DNA of 64,000 nucleotides from an uncultured Reyranella sp. (GTDB taxonomy: Bacteria > Pseudomonadota > Alphaproteobacteria > Reyranellales > Reyranellaceae), in assembly GCF_945957355.1 (NCBI RefSeq), contig NZ_CAMFKM010000005.1:124001-188000 (forward strand), given 5' to 3'. The notes beneath the pieces were generated by a model, which saw only the letters and a program-made list of their open reading frames with translations, had not been told where the DNA came from and made no database searches. This document shows positions 39,123 to 48,551 of the stretch, piece after piece (position 1 is the first letter of the stretch; each line of letters starts with the position of its first letter). A program made the position numbers and the translations under genes.

Positions 39123-40433
39123 TCACGTCCCGCTCATCGTCAGTCTGGGAAGGAAGGTGACGATGTCGGGAAAGAGCGTGAACAGTCCGACGCAGGCGAA
39201 GTCCATGAGGACGAACGGCCAGACGTTGCGGAAGATCGCCTGAAGCGGGATGTCGGGCCGGACGCCGCTCACGACGTAGCAGTTGAGACCGACCGGCGGC
39301 GTCAGCAGGCCCACTTCGACCATCTTCACGACGATGATGCCGAACCATATGGGGTCGAAGTCGAGCTTCATCATCACCGGGAAGATGACCGGCAGGGTGA
39401 GAAGCAGCATCCCGATGCCGTCCATGAACATGCCCAGCACCGTGTAGAGCACGATCACGAACAGCAGGACGAGGTAGGGCGACACGCCGATGGCGACGAT
39501 CCAGTCGGAAAAGCTGCTGGAAACGCCTGCAAAAGCCAGGAACCGCACGAAGATCAGGACGCCCCAGATGATCGAGAAGATCATCACCGTGAGCTTCACG
39601 GTGTCGAGCAGGGAATCGAGCAGGCCGCGCCCGGTCAGGGACCGCTTGAGCAAAGCCATGACGAAGACGATGAAGGCACCCAGCGCGCCCACTTCGGTCG
39701 GCGTTGCCCAGCCGGTGTACATGCCTCCGATCACGGCGCCGATCACGAACACGATGGGCAGGGCGTCGGGCAGCGTGACGAACCGCTCGCGCCACGGGAT
39801 ACCGTGGACCGACTGGCCGAGCGCCGGATTGATCCTGAACCGCACGACGATGATCGAGGCGTACAGGAGCGCGGAAATGACGCCGGGAATGAAGCCGGCC
39901 ATCAGCAGGCCGCCGATCGAGGTTTCCGTGATGATGCCGTAGACGACCATGATCGCCGAGGGCGGTATCAGGGACGCCAGGGTTCCCCCGGCGGCCACGA
40001 CCGCGGCGGCGATGCCGGGCTGGTACTTGTAGCGCAGAAGCTCGGGGATCGAGATGCGGGCAAAGACGGCCGCGGTCGCTGTGCTGGCGCCCGACACGGC
40101 GGCAAAACCCGCCGCGGCGAAGATCGTCGCGACCGCCAGTCCGCCGGGCATCCATCCCAGCCAGGCGCGTGCGCAACGATAGGCGCCCTGCACGATTCCG
40201 GCGTGGTGGGCGAGGTGACCGATCAGGATGAACAGCGGCAGGACCGATAGCGCGTAGTTCGTGGTGTCGGAGTAGGGGATGTGGCCAGCGATGCCGACGG
40301 CCTTGTCGAAGCCGCGCAGCGCCCATAATCCGAAAAAGCCGACGAGCCCCGCCGCTACGAAGATGCGGATACCGGCCACGATCATGAGGGTGAGGGCAAC
40401 CATCCCGATGATGCCGATCGTGATGGGCTCCAT
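39123..40433 (-). CDS. dctM: TRAP transporter large permease (DctM type)
   Basis: This 436-residue protein has about 12-13 hydrophobic segments and DctM marks: SVLPLFILIGHLAHHAGIVQ, AAGFAAVSGASTATAAVFAR, GGTLASLIPPSAIMVVYGI, and GMFMDGIGMLLLTLPVIFPV. It forms the ion-driven channel of a TRAP carrier with DctQ, fed by the periplasmic receptor. Its ATG shares one base with the dctQ stop (TGATG). Order on the minus strand is dctP, dctQ, dctM. Cargo is probably a carboxylate, not further defined. Confidence 0.94.
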   Translation of the reverse strand: MEPITIGIIGMVALTLMIVAGIRIFVAAGLVGFFGLWALRGFDKAVGIAGHIPYSDTTNYALSVLPLFILIGHLAHHAGIVQGAYRCARAWLGWMPGGLAVATIFAAAGFAAVSGASTATAAVFARISIPELLRYKYQPGIAAAVVAAGGTLASLIPPSAIMVVYGIITETSIGGLLMAGFIPGVISALLYASIIVVRFRINPALGQSVHGIPWRERFVTLPDALPIVFVIGAVIGGMYTGWATPTEVGALGAFIVFVMALLKRSLTGRGLLDSLLDTVKLTVMIFSIIWGVLIFVRFLAFAGVSSSFSDWIVAIGVSPYLVLLFVIVLYTVLGMFMDGIGMLLLTLPVIFPVMMKLDFDPIWFGIIVVKMVEVGLLTPPVGLNCYVVSGVRPDIPLQAIFRNVWPFVLMDFACVGLFTLFPDIVTFLPRLTMSGT

Positions 40434-41017
40434 CAGGCGTCCTCGGGCAGGTGTGATGCAACGGGTACCGCGATCGGTTCAGCCAGCGGATCGGCGACCA
40501 GCCGCACATAGGCCCAGATTTCGAGTGCGATCCGCAGCGCGAGAATGCTGAAGCCGATGACGGGAACCAGCTTCGAAGGCCAGGTCGGCCACTGGGTGTT
40601 GATCGTCGAATCGCCGATGTAATAGGCGTTCTCGAAGAAGTGCAGGACGCCCGGCAGCAGCAGGACGATCAGGGCGAACGCCGCGATGGATGCCATCAGC
40701 TCGGCGATCCATTTGCGGCGTCCTTTGAAGTGGCCGACCAGGATGTCGACCCTGATGTGGCCCGCCTTCCGGTAGCAGTAGGAGATTGTGAGCAGGGTAT
40801 AAGTCGCCATGGTCTGCTCGATGAGGTCGAGTTGGCCATAGAGCGGCGCGTTGAACGCCTTGCGCATGACCATTTCGGCGACACCGAGCCACATCACACC
40901 GAAGATCACGACGCCGCCGATCACGGCCGTCACGAATTCGACGACCTGCAGGGCGCGATCGAGGCGGTCGAGGAGGGCACCGCCCATTGCCCGGCCGGAA
41001 GAAGCCATTGCAGCCAC
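40433..41017 (-). CDS. dctQ: TRAP transporter small permease (DctQ type)
   Basis: This protein of about 194 residues has four membrane segments, as DctQ subunits do: VEFVTAVIGGVVIFGVMWLG, YTLLTISYCYRKAGHIRVDI, WIAELMASIAAFALIVLLLP and LVPVIGFSILALRIALEIWA. The YCYRKAGHIRVDI stretch is the conserved family motif. The GTG at 41017, with GAGG about 11 bases upstream, was kept; an ATG at 41008 is possible but has no ribosome site. Thirteen bases separate it from dctP. Confidence 0.88.
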   Translation of the reverse strand: MAAMASSGRAMGGALLDRLDRALQVVEFVTAVIGGVVIFGVMWLGVAEMVMRKAFNAPLYGQLDLIEQTMATYTLLTISYCYRKAGHIRVDILVGHFKGRRKWIAELMASIAAFALIVLLLPGVLHFFENAYYIGDSTINTQWPTWPSKLVPVIGFSILALRIALEIWAYVRLVADPLAEPIAVPVASHLPEDA

Positions 41018-41030
41018 GGACGTTGCCGCC

Positions 41031-42080
41031 TCAGCTCTTCTTCAGCTTGGCCTTGGCCTTCTGGGCTTCGTTAAGGATGAGATCGAGCAGCTCCTGCGCT
41101 GGCACGCCCTTGGCGGCGTTTTCCGTGACCCAGGCCTTCCATACCGGCGCGGCGCCGACTTCCTGGAAGATCTTGAGTTCCTCCGGCGAATAGACGATTC
41201 CCTTGAGGCCTTTCTTCTCCCAGTCGGCCAGGTTCTTCTTGTCGGTCTCGCTATGAGCCTTGATCAGTGCCTGGTAGGCGAGAGGCCGGGCCTTGTCGAA
41301 CAGCTCCTTGTACTGCGGCGGCAGCTTGCCGAAGGCGTCGAGAGCGACGATGGTCGGGCAGTTGTTCGCGCCGGGCGACAGGTTCGTCGTGTACCATTTC
41401 GCGATCTCGGGAATCTTGTACGACGCGAAGGCGTAGGTGTACGGGAACGCCGCGGCCCGGAAGACGCCGCGCTCCATCGACGTATAGACCTCCGGCGCAG
41501 GCACCGAGGTCGGGACGGCGCCGAGATTCTTCATGGCCGCACCCGTGCCGCCCAGCGCGCGCACGCGCATGCCCTTGAAGTCCGCCATTTTGGTCGGTGC
41601 ATCGCCGGTGCCCATGAATTCCGACTGCGGCTGCAGGACGGACATCAGGACCATGGCGTTCCAGCGCTTGAATTCGTTCACGATGTAGGGGTTCTTGTAG
41701 AAGACGTCGTGCACCATCGCGTGCACCTCGGGATCGGCCAGCGGCAGGCCGGGCAGGTCGAGTGCATTGATGCCGGGATGCTTGCCCGGATGGTAGCCGG
41801 TGCAGATCTGCGCCATCTCGAAGGCGCCGAGCTTGATATTGTCGAGATTGTCCGATGCCTTCGACAGCGAATCGCCGTAGTGGATCTTGATGGTGAACTT
41901 GCCGTCGGTTTCCTTGCTCACGTAGTTGGCAAGGGTCTCGATGCCGGCAGTGAAGGCCCGGGGCGGTCCCCAGACGGAGAGGTTCCAGGAAACCTTGGGA
42001 CCGTCGACGGCAAGCGCCGAGGTAGCACTGAGACCAAGAATTACGCCAGCAACGCCGAGACGAATTGACAGCACTCCCAT
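41031..42080 (-). CDS. dctP: TRAP transporter periplasmic receptor (DctP type)
   Basis: This 349-residue solute-binding protein has a Sec signal (MGVLSIRLGVAGVILGLSAT, cleavage near ALA|VDG) and the DctP domain: KFTIKIHYGDSLSKASDNLD, the QSEFMGTGDAPTKMADFKGM segment and GMRVRALGGTGAAMKNLGAV with the Arg that holds the ligand carboxylate. The ATG at 42080 has GGGAGG seven bases upstream, which decides against longer forms. It begins the dctPQM operon, divergent from a Bug receptor across 240 bases that hold no gene. Confidence 0.93.
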   Translation of the reverse strand: MGVLSIRLGVAGVILGLSATSALAVDGPKVSWNLSVWGPPRAFTAGIETLANYVSKETDGKFTIKIHYGDSLSKASDNLDNIKLGAFEMAQICTGYHPGKHPGINALDLPGLPLADPEVHAMVHDVFYKNPYIVNEFKRWNAMVLMSVLQPQSEFMGTGDAPTKMADFKGMRVRALGGTGAAMKNLGAVPTSVPAPEVYTSMERGVFRAAAFPYTYAFASYKIPEIAKWYTTNLSPGANNCPTIVALDAFGKLPPQYKELFDKARPLAYQALIKAHSETDKKNLADWEKKGLKGIVYSPEELKIFQEVGAAPVWKAWVTENAAKGVPAQELLDLILNEAQKAKAKLKKS

Positions 42081-42320
42081 CTTTTTCCTCCCTGTACTTG
42101 CTTGTGTATTGATTGAAGCCAGCATGGGCCTCGTTCAAATTCATGTCCACGGAGAATTTGCCGATGGATCCTGCTGCTGCGGACCTCCTGCTCGCGAGCC
42201 GGCATAAGACTTTTCGTTCCGGCGTGCAGTGGATCGGCGTGGATTGCCCTTGTCGAGCGGAGCGCCGTGGCTGAAGGCTTCGTCACGGTCGACGAAGACT
42301 GCATGTGACGAGGAAACAAC

Positions 42321-43304
42321 ATGTCCAAGGATGGAATCGTTCGGCGCCGCACTTTCCTGGGCGCCGTCGCGGGAACACTGGCAGCGCCGGCGATCGGCCG
42401 TGCCCAGGCCTGGCCGAACAAACCGGTGCGTGTGGTCAACGCCTACAGCGCCGGCGGAACGGCCGATGTCGTCTGCCGCATCTACTGCCAGGCGTTGGGC
42501 GAGAGGCTCGGCCAGAGCTTCACCGTCGACAACAAGCCGGGGGCGGCGGGCACCATCGCCGCCCAGATCGCGGCGCGCGCACCCAACGACGGCTACACGA
42601 TCCTCTACGATGCCACGGCGCAGTCGGTGAACCCGTCGCTGTTCGCGGGCAAGCTTTCCTACGACACGCAGCGCGACCTGCTGCCGATCGCCCAGACGAT
42701 GCAGACGCCGGTCACGCTGATGCGCAATTCACAGTTCCAGGCCAAGACCGTTCCCGAGCTGATCGCGCTGGCCAAGAGCAAGCCCGGTGCGCTCGACTGC
42801 GCCTCGACCGGCGTCGGCACGGTGCAGCATGTTTCGCTCGAGCTGCTGAACCAGAAGGCCGGTATCAAGATCAATCACGTGCCCTACAAGGAAATGGGCT
42901 CGGTCCGGAACGACCTGTTCGCCGGCCGCATTCCGCTTCTGTTCAGCAACGTTCCGGGCACCGTGGCGCTGCTGACCTCGAAGGACGTGAGCTGCATGGC
43001 CCATACCGGTCCGAAGCCGGTCGAGGTGCTGCCCGGCGTGCCCGCGATTTCGGAGGTTATTCCGGGTTTCGAGACCTGGGAATGGAATGGCCTGTTCGCG
43101 CCGGCGGGTAGTGATCCCGCGCTGATCTCGCGCCTCAACATCGAGGTCAACGCCGTCATGAAGATGGACAGCGTGGCGAAGCGGCTCGCAGAGCTGGGCG
43201 CGCTGACGCAGGCCAACACGGTCGCCGAATTCACTTCCTTCCGCGAAAAGCAGATCGCCTTCTTCGCCGACATGGTGAAGAGCGCCAACATCCGTATCGA
43301 GTAG
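42321..43304 (+). CDS. Bug/TctC-family periplasmic solute receptor (first)
   Basis: This 327-residue protein has a twin-arginine-like signal (VRRRTFLGAVAGTLAAPAIG) and the Bug/TctC domain: WPNKPVRVVNAYSAGGTADV, GQSFTVDNKPGAAGTIAAQI and KPGALDCASTGVGTVQHVSL. These receptors bind carboxylates such as citrate, aspartate or nicotinate for tripartite tricarboxylate transporters or for sensing. No TctA/TctB permease genes are nearby, so it is an orphan receptor or serves remote partners. It is 10 bases before the amidohydrolase and likely co-transcribed with it. Confidence 0.92.
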   Translation: MSKDGIVRRRTFLGAVAGTLAAPAIGRAQAWPNKPVRVVNAYSAGGTADVVCRIYCQALGERLGQSFTVDNKPGAAGTIAAQIAARAPNDGYTILYDATAQSVNPSLFAGKLSYDTQRDLLPIAQTMQTPVTLMRNSQFQAKTVPELIALAKSKPGALDCASTGVGTVQHVSLELLNQKAGIKINHVPYKEMGSVRNDLFAGRIPLLFSNVPGTVALLTSKDVSCMAHTGPKPVEVLPGVPAISEVIPGFETWEWNGLFAPAGSDPALISRLNIEVNAVMKMDSVAKRLAELGALTQANTVAEFTSFREKQIAFFADMVKSANIRIE

Positions 43305-43314
43305 GGAGCAGACC

Positions 43315-44400
43315 ATGTCCGAGAACGATCCGCTGCTCGGCCATGGCCGGCAGATTATCGTGCGCGAGGACTGGCTTGGCCTGACCGAGGAGCCGATCCT
43401 CGATCCTGGCCTGCCAATCGTCGATCCGCACCATCATCTCTGGGAGCGTGACGGCGGGCATTCCTACCTGCTGCCGCAACTCCTGGCCGATACGGGGAGC
43501 GGCCACGATGTGCGCGCGACCATATTCGTGCAGTGCGGGGAGATGTATCGCGCCTCGGGGCCGGACGAGGAACGGTCGCTGGGCGAGACCGAGTTCGTGA
43601 CCGGCGCGGCCGCCGTCAGTGCGAGCGGCCGTCACGGGCCGACGCGCGCCTGCGCCGGCATCATCGGCATGGTCGACCTGACCCTTGGGGACAAGGTCGA
43701 AGCGCTGCTCGAGAAACACCGCGCCATTGCCGCCGGCCGCTTCTGCGGCATCCGCAATCGCACCGCCTGGCATCCGTCGCCGGACGTCACGTCGAACCTG
43801 GCGATGAAGCCGCCGGGGCCGCTCGAGCATCCGTCCTTCGCCGAGGGCGCGCGGCGACTGGCGAAGCAGGGGCTCCCGCTCGACGTCTGGGCCTATCACA
43901 CCCAGCTCCCGAAGGTGGTGAAGCTGGCGAAGGCCGTGCCGGAACTGACCATCGTCGTCGACCATGTCGGCGGCCCGCTCGGTATCGGTCCATTCCGCGG
44001 CAAGCATGCGGAAGTCTACCCGGAATGGAAGCAGCGCATGAGGGAGCTGGCGGCGCTGCCCAATGTGCGGGTGAAGCTCGGCGGTCTCACCATGTTCGTG
44101 AACGGCTTCGACTTCCACAAGAGGCCGAAGCCGCCGGGCTCGGAAGAGCTGGCGAAGACCTGGGCGCCATATATCGAGCCCTGTATCGAGGCGTTCGGCG
44201 CCGAGCGCTGCATGTTCGAGAGCAACTTCCCGGTCGACAAGGGCCAATGCAGCTACCCGGTCCTGTGGAACGCCTTCAAGCGCCTGACGGCGAAGGCTGG
44301 CGCGGCCGAGAAGACGGCGCTCTACAGCGGCACCGCGGTGCGCACCTACGGTCTGGACCGCCTGCCGGCGGCGCTAGCGGTCGATCTCCAGGCAAGGTAA
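43315..44400 (+). CDS. Amidohydrolase family protein (COG3618-like TIM barrel)
   Basis: This 361-residue metal-dependent hydrolase has HxH on strand 1 (LPIVDPHHHLWERDGGH), a middle His in DVWAYHTQLPKV, VVDHVGGPLG with another ligand His, and FESNFPVDKG with the final acidic residue near residue 305. Related enzymes open lactones (2-pyrone-4,6-dicarboxylate, L-fucono-lactone) or decarboxylate aromatic acids. Its place between two carboxylate receptors suggests it processes the imported compound. The ATG follows TAGGGAGCAG. The substrate is not determinable from sequence. Confidence 0.87.
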   Translation: MSENDPLLGHGRQIIVREDWLGLTEEPILDPGLPIVDPHHHLWERDGGHSYLLPQLLADTGSGHDVRATIFVQCGEMYRASGPDEERSLGETEFVTGAAAVSASGRHGPTRACAGIIGMVDLTLGDKVEALLEKHRAIAAGRFCGIRNRTAWHPSPDVTSNLAMKPPGPLEHPSFAEGARRLAKQGLPLDVWAYHTQLPKVVKLAKAVPELTIVVDHVGGPLGIGPFRGKHAEVYPEWKQRMRELAALPNVRVKLGGLTMFVNGFDFHKRPKPPGSEELAKTWAPYIEPCIEAFGAERCMFESNFPVDKGQCSYPVLWNAFKRLTAKAGAAEKTALYSGTAVRTYGLDRLPAALAVDLQAR

Positions 44401-44417
44401 CGTCCCGACCGTGCATC

Positions 44418-45401
44418 TCAGTCGGCTGTTATGTGCGCGGCCTGGATAATTCGCCGGTTCGTGTCGCTTTCCTTCTTTAGGTTCGCGACGATAGCGTCCG
44501 GTGTCAGGACGAGCGGCCGCAGGCCGATCGCATTGAGCGATGCGATGGTCGGCGCATCCGAAAGGATTTCGGCGAAGACCTCGTTCAACCGCGCCAGAAC
44601 AGGCGCCGGCGTCGAGGCCGGCGCGACGGCGACGAATCCGCCACTCAGTTCCCAGTCGGGAATACCCGCGTCGGCTATACTCGGCACGCCGGGTAGGTCG
44701 TCGCGCAGGTCGTTTCCGGACACCGCGAGTCCGCGCAATTGCCCCGAGCGCACGAGCGGCGCCGTGATGGGATCGATCATCAACTGCACGAGGCCCGCGG
44801 TCGCATCCTTCGCGGCGGCCGCGCTGCCGCGATAGGGCACATGCACCATGTCGATGTTTGCGCGAAGCTTGAGGTATTCCCCGGCGAGGTGTCCACCGGA
44901 GCCATTGCCGGCCGAGCCGAAATTGAGCTTGCCCGGATTTTCCTTTGCGTAGGCGATCAGCTCCTGCAGCGTCTTGACGGGCAAGGAGGGGTGGACCGCA
45001 AACACGGAGCGGGACGCCCCGACATAGCCGACCGGCTTGAAGTCTCGGAACGGCTCATAGCCGGTGCGCATCAGCTGCGGCGCGACCGTCAGGTTGCCGG
45101 TAGAGGCATTGAGCAGCGTGTGACCGTCCGGCTTCGATTTCGCGACGAACTCGGCGCCGATCGATCCGCCGCCGCCCGACTTGTTGTCGACGACGATCGT
45201 CTGGCCCAGCTTCTCGCCGAGCTTGCGGGCAATGATACGGCCGGAATTGTCATTGGTGGCGCCGGGCGGAAAAGGAACGACGTAGGTGATGGAGCGCCCC
45301 GGATAGGGCTCGGCGCGCAGCTGGTACGGCAGCGCCGCGGTGGCGAGTGCGGCGGCGCCGGCGCCGAGAAAGTGGCGCCGTGTTGCAGTGCTGCCGGTCA
45401 T
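44418..45401 (-). CDS. Bug/TctC-family periplasmic solute receptor (second)
   Basis: This is a second 327-residue Bug receptor with a Tat-like signal (TATRRHFLGAGAAALATAAL) and the domain marks YPGRSITYVVPFPPGATNDN, GQTIVVDNKSGGGGSIGAEF and GKLNFGSAGNGSGGHLAGEY. It is only distantly like the first receptor, so the two probably bind different ligands. It converges with the amidohydrolase (17 bases between stops) and is divergent from the second autotransporter. AGGAG lies seven bases before the ATG. Confidence 0.92.
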   Translation of the reverse strand: MTGSTATRRHFLGAGAAALATAALPYQLRAEPYPGRSITYVVPFPPGATNDNSGRIIARKLGEKLGQTIVVDNKSGGGGSIGAEFVAKSKPDGHTLLNASTGNLTVAPQLMRTGYEPFRDFKPVGYVGASRSVFAVHPSLPVKTLQELIAYAKENPGKLNFGSAGNGSGGHLAGEYLKLRANIDMVHVPYRGSAAAAKDATAGLVQLMIDPITAPLVRSGQLRGLAVSGNDLRDDLPGVPSIADAGIPDWELSGGFVAVAPASTPAPVLARLNEVFAEILSDAPTIASLNAIGLRPLVLTPDAIVANLKKESDTNRRIIQAAHITAD

Positions 45402-45566
45402 ACTGAACTCCTACGCATGGTAAACTCGCAATGCTCCGGAACGACTCCGAACCGGTTATTGCGAGCCAAGCGTGGCAGTGCGCGCCGAGCTCATACATCG
45501 AATCTTCGCATCAATGATTCAGTGAAGAGGAGATCGCCGCATCGCCTCGATCGTCCGCGACGGAAG

Positions 45567-45572
45567 TATAAT
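45567..45572 (+). promoter_or_regulatory. Possible -10 element before second autotransporter
   Basis: TATAAT stands alone in a GC-rich stretch 105 bases upstream of the autotransporter ATG. No good -35 is seen at 17 bases, so it is a weak call. The rest of the 275-base gap has no gene. Confidence 0.25.
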
Positions 45573-45676
45573 CTCCGGCGTGTCAGAAACTCTGTTTGCG
45601 CGCGCCGTGCGGACCGGTACGGTGTCGGCTATCGGCCAGGCGACAGGGGCGCGGCCGACTGGAGCGAGGAGAGTTC

Positions 45677-48538
45677 ATGGGGGAGACTAAGGCCCGAGGC
45701 ACCGTTGGTGCCTTCTCAGTCATTGTTGGTGTCCAGATCGGCATGTTGGGTCTCTGCTCCTTGACCGGAACGGCGCAGGCGCAACTGAGCTTCAAGACTT
45801 ATCAGTACGGAAGCAGTACCATCACGACGGTCACCGGCATTCGCGGTGGCAACATGACCGGCAACTACTCGATTCCGGGAACCGGCGGCAATACGGGGGG
45901 ATTGCTGTTCGGCGTGCCCGCCGACACTATGAACCCGTTTCCGACCGCGACGGCCAATCAGTCGAACTATCCCGGCGCCATCAGCAGCACACCCTATGGT
46001 CCGAGTTTCGGATCGTCCACGGGTATCCTGCGCGTCGTCGGAAGCTACATAACGGCGGCATCCAGCCCCTACGACCTCGGATATCTGTTCGATGCGGCGG
46101 CGCCGTCCGCATCGCAACTAACGACGCTGCGCTATCCCAGCACTCCCGGCAATACCACGCTGTACACGATCGCCCATAGCAACTTCGGCAATCAGGTCGT
46201 CGGCAATTACGACACCATGCTCGCGACCGGCAACGCCTTCGTCTACGACATCCCGACGGGGACGTTCACGACCAACAACAAGCCGGGTGCGGTCAGCACC
46301 ACCGCCTATGGTGTTTACGGCAACAGAATCGCGGGCGGCTACGCCGATCCGACGGAGCATGGCTACATCTACAATCAGTCGACGGGCGTCTTCACGAGCT
46401 ATGACGCGCCAGGCGCCGTCTTCACGCATTTCGAAGGCATCACCAGCGGCGGCCGGGCCAACACCTACAACCTCGTGGCCGACTCCCTTGGTATCGACGG
46501 CAAGCAGCATGCGTGGGCGGTCCACATCGACGCGGCGGGTGTCGCGACCTGGACCGAGATTGCCGTGCCGGGCGCCGATGTGACGTCCGCCAATTCGACT
46601 TATGGCGGCACCATCATCGGCGTCTATGTCGAGGGGGGTGTGACCAAGGCTTACAGCGTCAACGTCCCCGGCCTGTACAATCCCGTGACCAATTCGGTGA
46701 ACCTGGTGAGCAACATTGCCGGCGCCGTGGCGATCAACGGCGCGGGTGACGACGTCGTCAACAACAGCTCCATCCGGATGACGGGCAGCAACGCCATCGG
46801 TATCAGCAATGGCACCTATGGCGTGGTGACCAACTACGGCACGATCGGCGTGACGGGTCCTGGCGGCATCGCCGTCCAGATGACGGGCGATTTCAGCTCA
46901 CTGCTGAATGCGGGCACGATCAGCGCCGGCCAGTATGGATACGCGATTCGCACAGATGGCACGGCAACGGGCTCGCTGGTCGTCAACAGCGGCACGATCG
47001 ACGGCCTCGTGTCGGTCTTCGCGGGACCCGATGCCCGGTTCGAGAACAGCGGTTGGATGGGTATCACTCCTGCAGGAGCCGGCGGGGTGCACCAGATCAG
47101 CGGCACCTTCGTCCAGACATCGGTCGGCACGATGGGAATGCGCGTCTCGCCGACCACGGCGGACCTGCTCGAAGTGAACGGCACCGCTCGGCTTTCCGGC
47201 GGCCTGCAGGTCATCGGCCAGTCCGGCAGCTTTGCGCCACGCAAGACCTATACACTGGTGACGACGACGGCTGGATTGAGCGGATCATATGAGTCGGTGG
47301 TCAGCACCTCGCCCTTCCTCATCCCGACGATGAGTTACGACGCGAACAACGCGTACCTGACCCTGCAGGTCGGCGGCTTCGCCCAGGCGGCGCTGACGCC
47401 CAACCAGTCGGCGGTGGGCGCGGTACTCGATGCCACGGCACCCACCGCGACGGGCGACTACGCCACGGTGGTCGGCGCCCTCGCGTCGCTTTCGGCGCAG
47501 CAGGGCCAGGCGACGATGAACGCGATCAGCGGCCAGAACTATTCGGGCTTCTCTAGTTTGATGGTGCAGGGAACCCAGCTTTTCCTCACCAACTTCGCGG
47601 GCCAAGCCGGCGGCGGCGGCTTTACCGACTCGGGCCGCGTCGCGCTCGCCGAGGCCTGCAGCGTTGCCTGCGAGACCGCCTCCCCTGCGCTATGGGGCGC
47701 GTGGGGCGGGGCGCTGGGCGGCTTGGGCACGATCAGCAACGGGGGCACCAACAGCGGCGCACTCACCTACAATGTCGTCGGCTTCGCGGGCGGTCTCGAC
47801 CGCCTCGTGGCACAGGGTCTCCGAATCGGCGCAACGGCTGGCTACCAGAACGGCAACCAGTGGGTCGGCGGCTTCAGCGGCAGCGGTAACTCCAATACCT
47901 TTCAGGCCGGTCTTTACGCCAACTACAGCGAGGGCAAGGTCTACGCCGATGGCATCGCGGGCTATGCCTACAGCGCCAACCAGATGTGGCGCAGCATCGC
48001 GATCCCGGGTCTGGCGCCGCGCACCGCCTCCGGCTTCACCGGCGCCAACCAATTCTACGGCCAGGTCGAGACCGGCTATCGCTTCGACATCGGCGGCCTT
48101 GCGGAGGCCTTCGTGACGCCGTTTGTGCGGCTGCAAGCCTATACTGGCACCCAGAACGCCTTCACGGAGACGGGGGCGGGATCGCTCAACCTCTCGGTGG
48201 CGCAGCAAACGACGAACTCGCTGCGCACGGTGCTGGGTGCCCAACTCGGCGGCTCGATGGACCTGGGTTGGCGCGATCGTCTGGCCATGAAAATGCGCCT
48301 GGGCTGGAGCCACGAATATGCCGACACGGCGCGGCCGGTGACGGCGTCGTTTGCCGGCGCTCCGGCCGCCCCGTTCACGACTTACGGGGTGGCGCCGCAG
48401 CGCGACGGCGTCGTGCTGGGAATTTCGGCGTCCACCACCGTCGCAGAGGCCATGAACGTCTATGTGCGCTACGAGGGCGAGGTTTCGGGGCAGGACAATG
48501 CCCAAGCCTTCACCGTCGGCTTGCGCATGACCTGGTAG
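45677..48538 (+). CDS. Autotransporter with propeller-like repeat passenger
   Basis: This 953-residue protein has a signal peptide (cleavage near AQAQ, residue 36), then about 300 residues of repeated units of the type VVGNYDT-GNAFVYDIPTGTFT-KPGAVSTTAYGVYGN (next unit IAGGYADP-HGYIYNQSTGVFTSY), which read like HAF-type beta-propeller blades. A short beta-helix stretch (about 345-560; NNSSIRMTGSNAIG, NYGTIGVTG) and the type V barrel (about 671-953, ending RMTW) follow. The ATG at 45677 has GCGAGGAGAG upstream. The barrel is nearly the same as in the autotransporter at 33834, while the passengers are unrelated. Ligand or target is unknown. Confidence 0.87.
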   Translation: MGETKARGTVGAFSVIVGVQIGMLGLCSLTGTAQAQLSFKTYQYGSSTITTVTGIRGGNMTGNYSIPGTGGNTGGLLFGVPADTMNPFPTATANQSNYPGAISSTPYGPSFGSSTGILRVVGSYITAASSPYDLGYLFDAAAPSASQLTTLRYPSTPGNTTLYTIAHSNFGNQVVGNYDTMLATGNAFVYDIPTGTFTTNNKPGAVSTTAYGVYGNRIAGGYADPTEHGYIYNQSTGVFTSYDAPGAVFTHFEGITSGGRANTYNLVADSLGIDGKQHAWAVHIDAAGVATWTEIAVPGADVTSANSTYGGTIIGVYVEGGVTKAYSVNVPGLYNPVTNSVNLVSNIAGAVAINGAGDDVVNNSSIRMTGSNAIGISNGTYGVVTNYGTIGVTGPGGIAVQMTGDFSSLLNAGTISAGQYGYAIRTDGTATGSLVVNSGTIDGLVSVFAGPDARFENSGWMGITPAGAGGVHQISGTFVQTSVGTMGMRVSPTTADLLEVNGTARLSGGLQVIGQSGSFAPRKTYTLVTTTAGLSGSYESVVSTSPFLIPTMSYDANNAYLTLQVGGFAQAALTPNQSAVGAVLDATAPTATGDYATVVGALASLSAQQGQATMNAISGQNYSGFSSLMVQGTQLFLTNFAGQAGGGGFTDSGRVALAEACSVACETASPALWGAWGGALGGLGTISNGGTNSGALTYNVVGFAGGLDRLVAQGLRIGATAGYQNGNQWVGGFSGSGNSNTFQAGLYANYSEGKVYADGIAGYAYSANQMWRSIAIPGLAPRTASGFTGANQFYGQVETGYRFDIGGLAEAFVTPFVRLQAYTGTQNAFTETGAGSLNLSVAQQTTNSLRTVLGAQLGGSMDLGWRDRLAMKMRLGWSHEYADTARPVTASFAGAPAAPFTTYGVAPQRDGVVLGISASTTVAEAMNVYVRYEGEVSGQDNAQAFTVGLRMTW
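47333..48538 (+). repeat. Long direct repeat, copy B (autotransporter barrel)
   Basis: This is the second copy of the barrel-coding block described at 35898-37118, 1206 bases long. It is in the same orientation with 10.2 kb between the copies, so recombination between them could delete or duplicate htpG, the TRAP genes and the receptors. Confidence 0.9.
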
Positions 48539-48551
48539 GATAAACCAAGCG

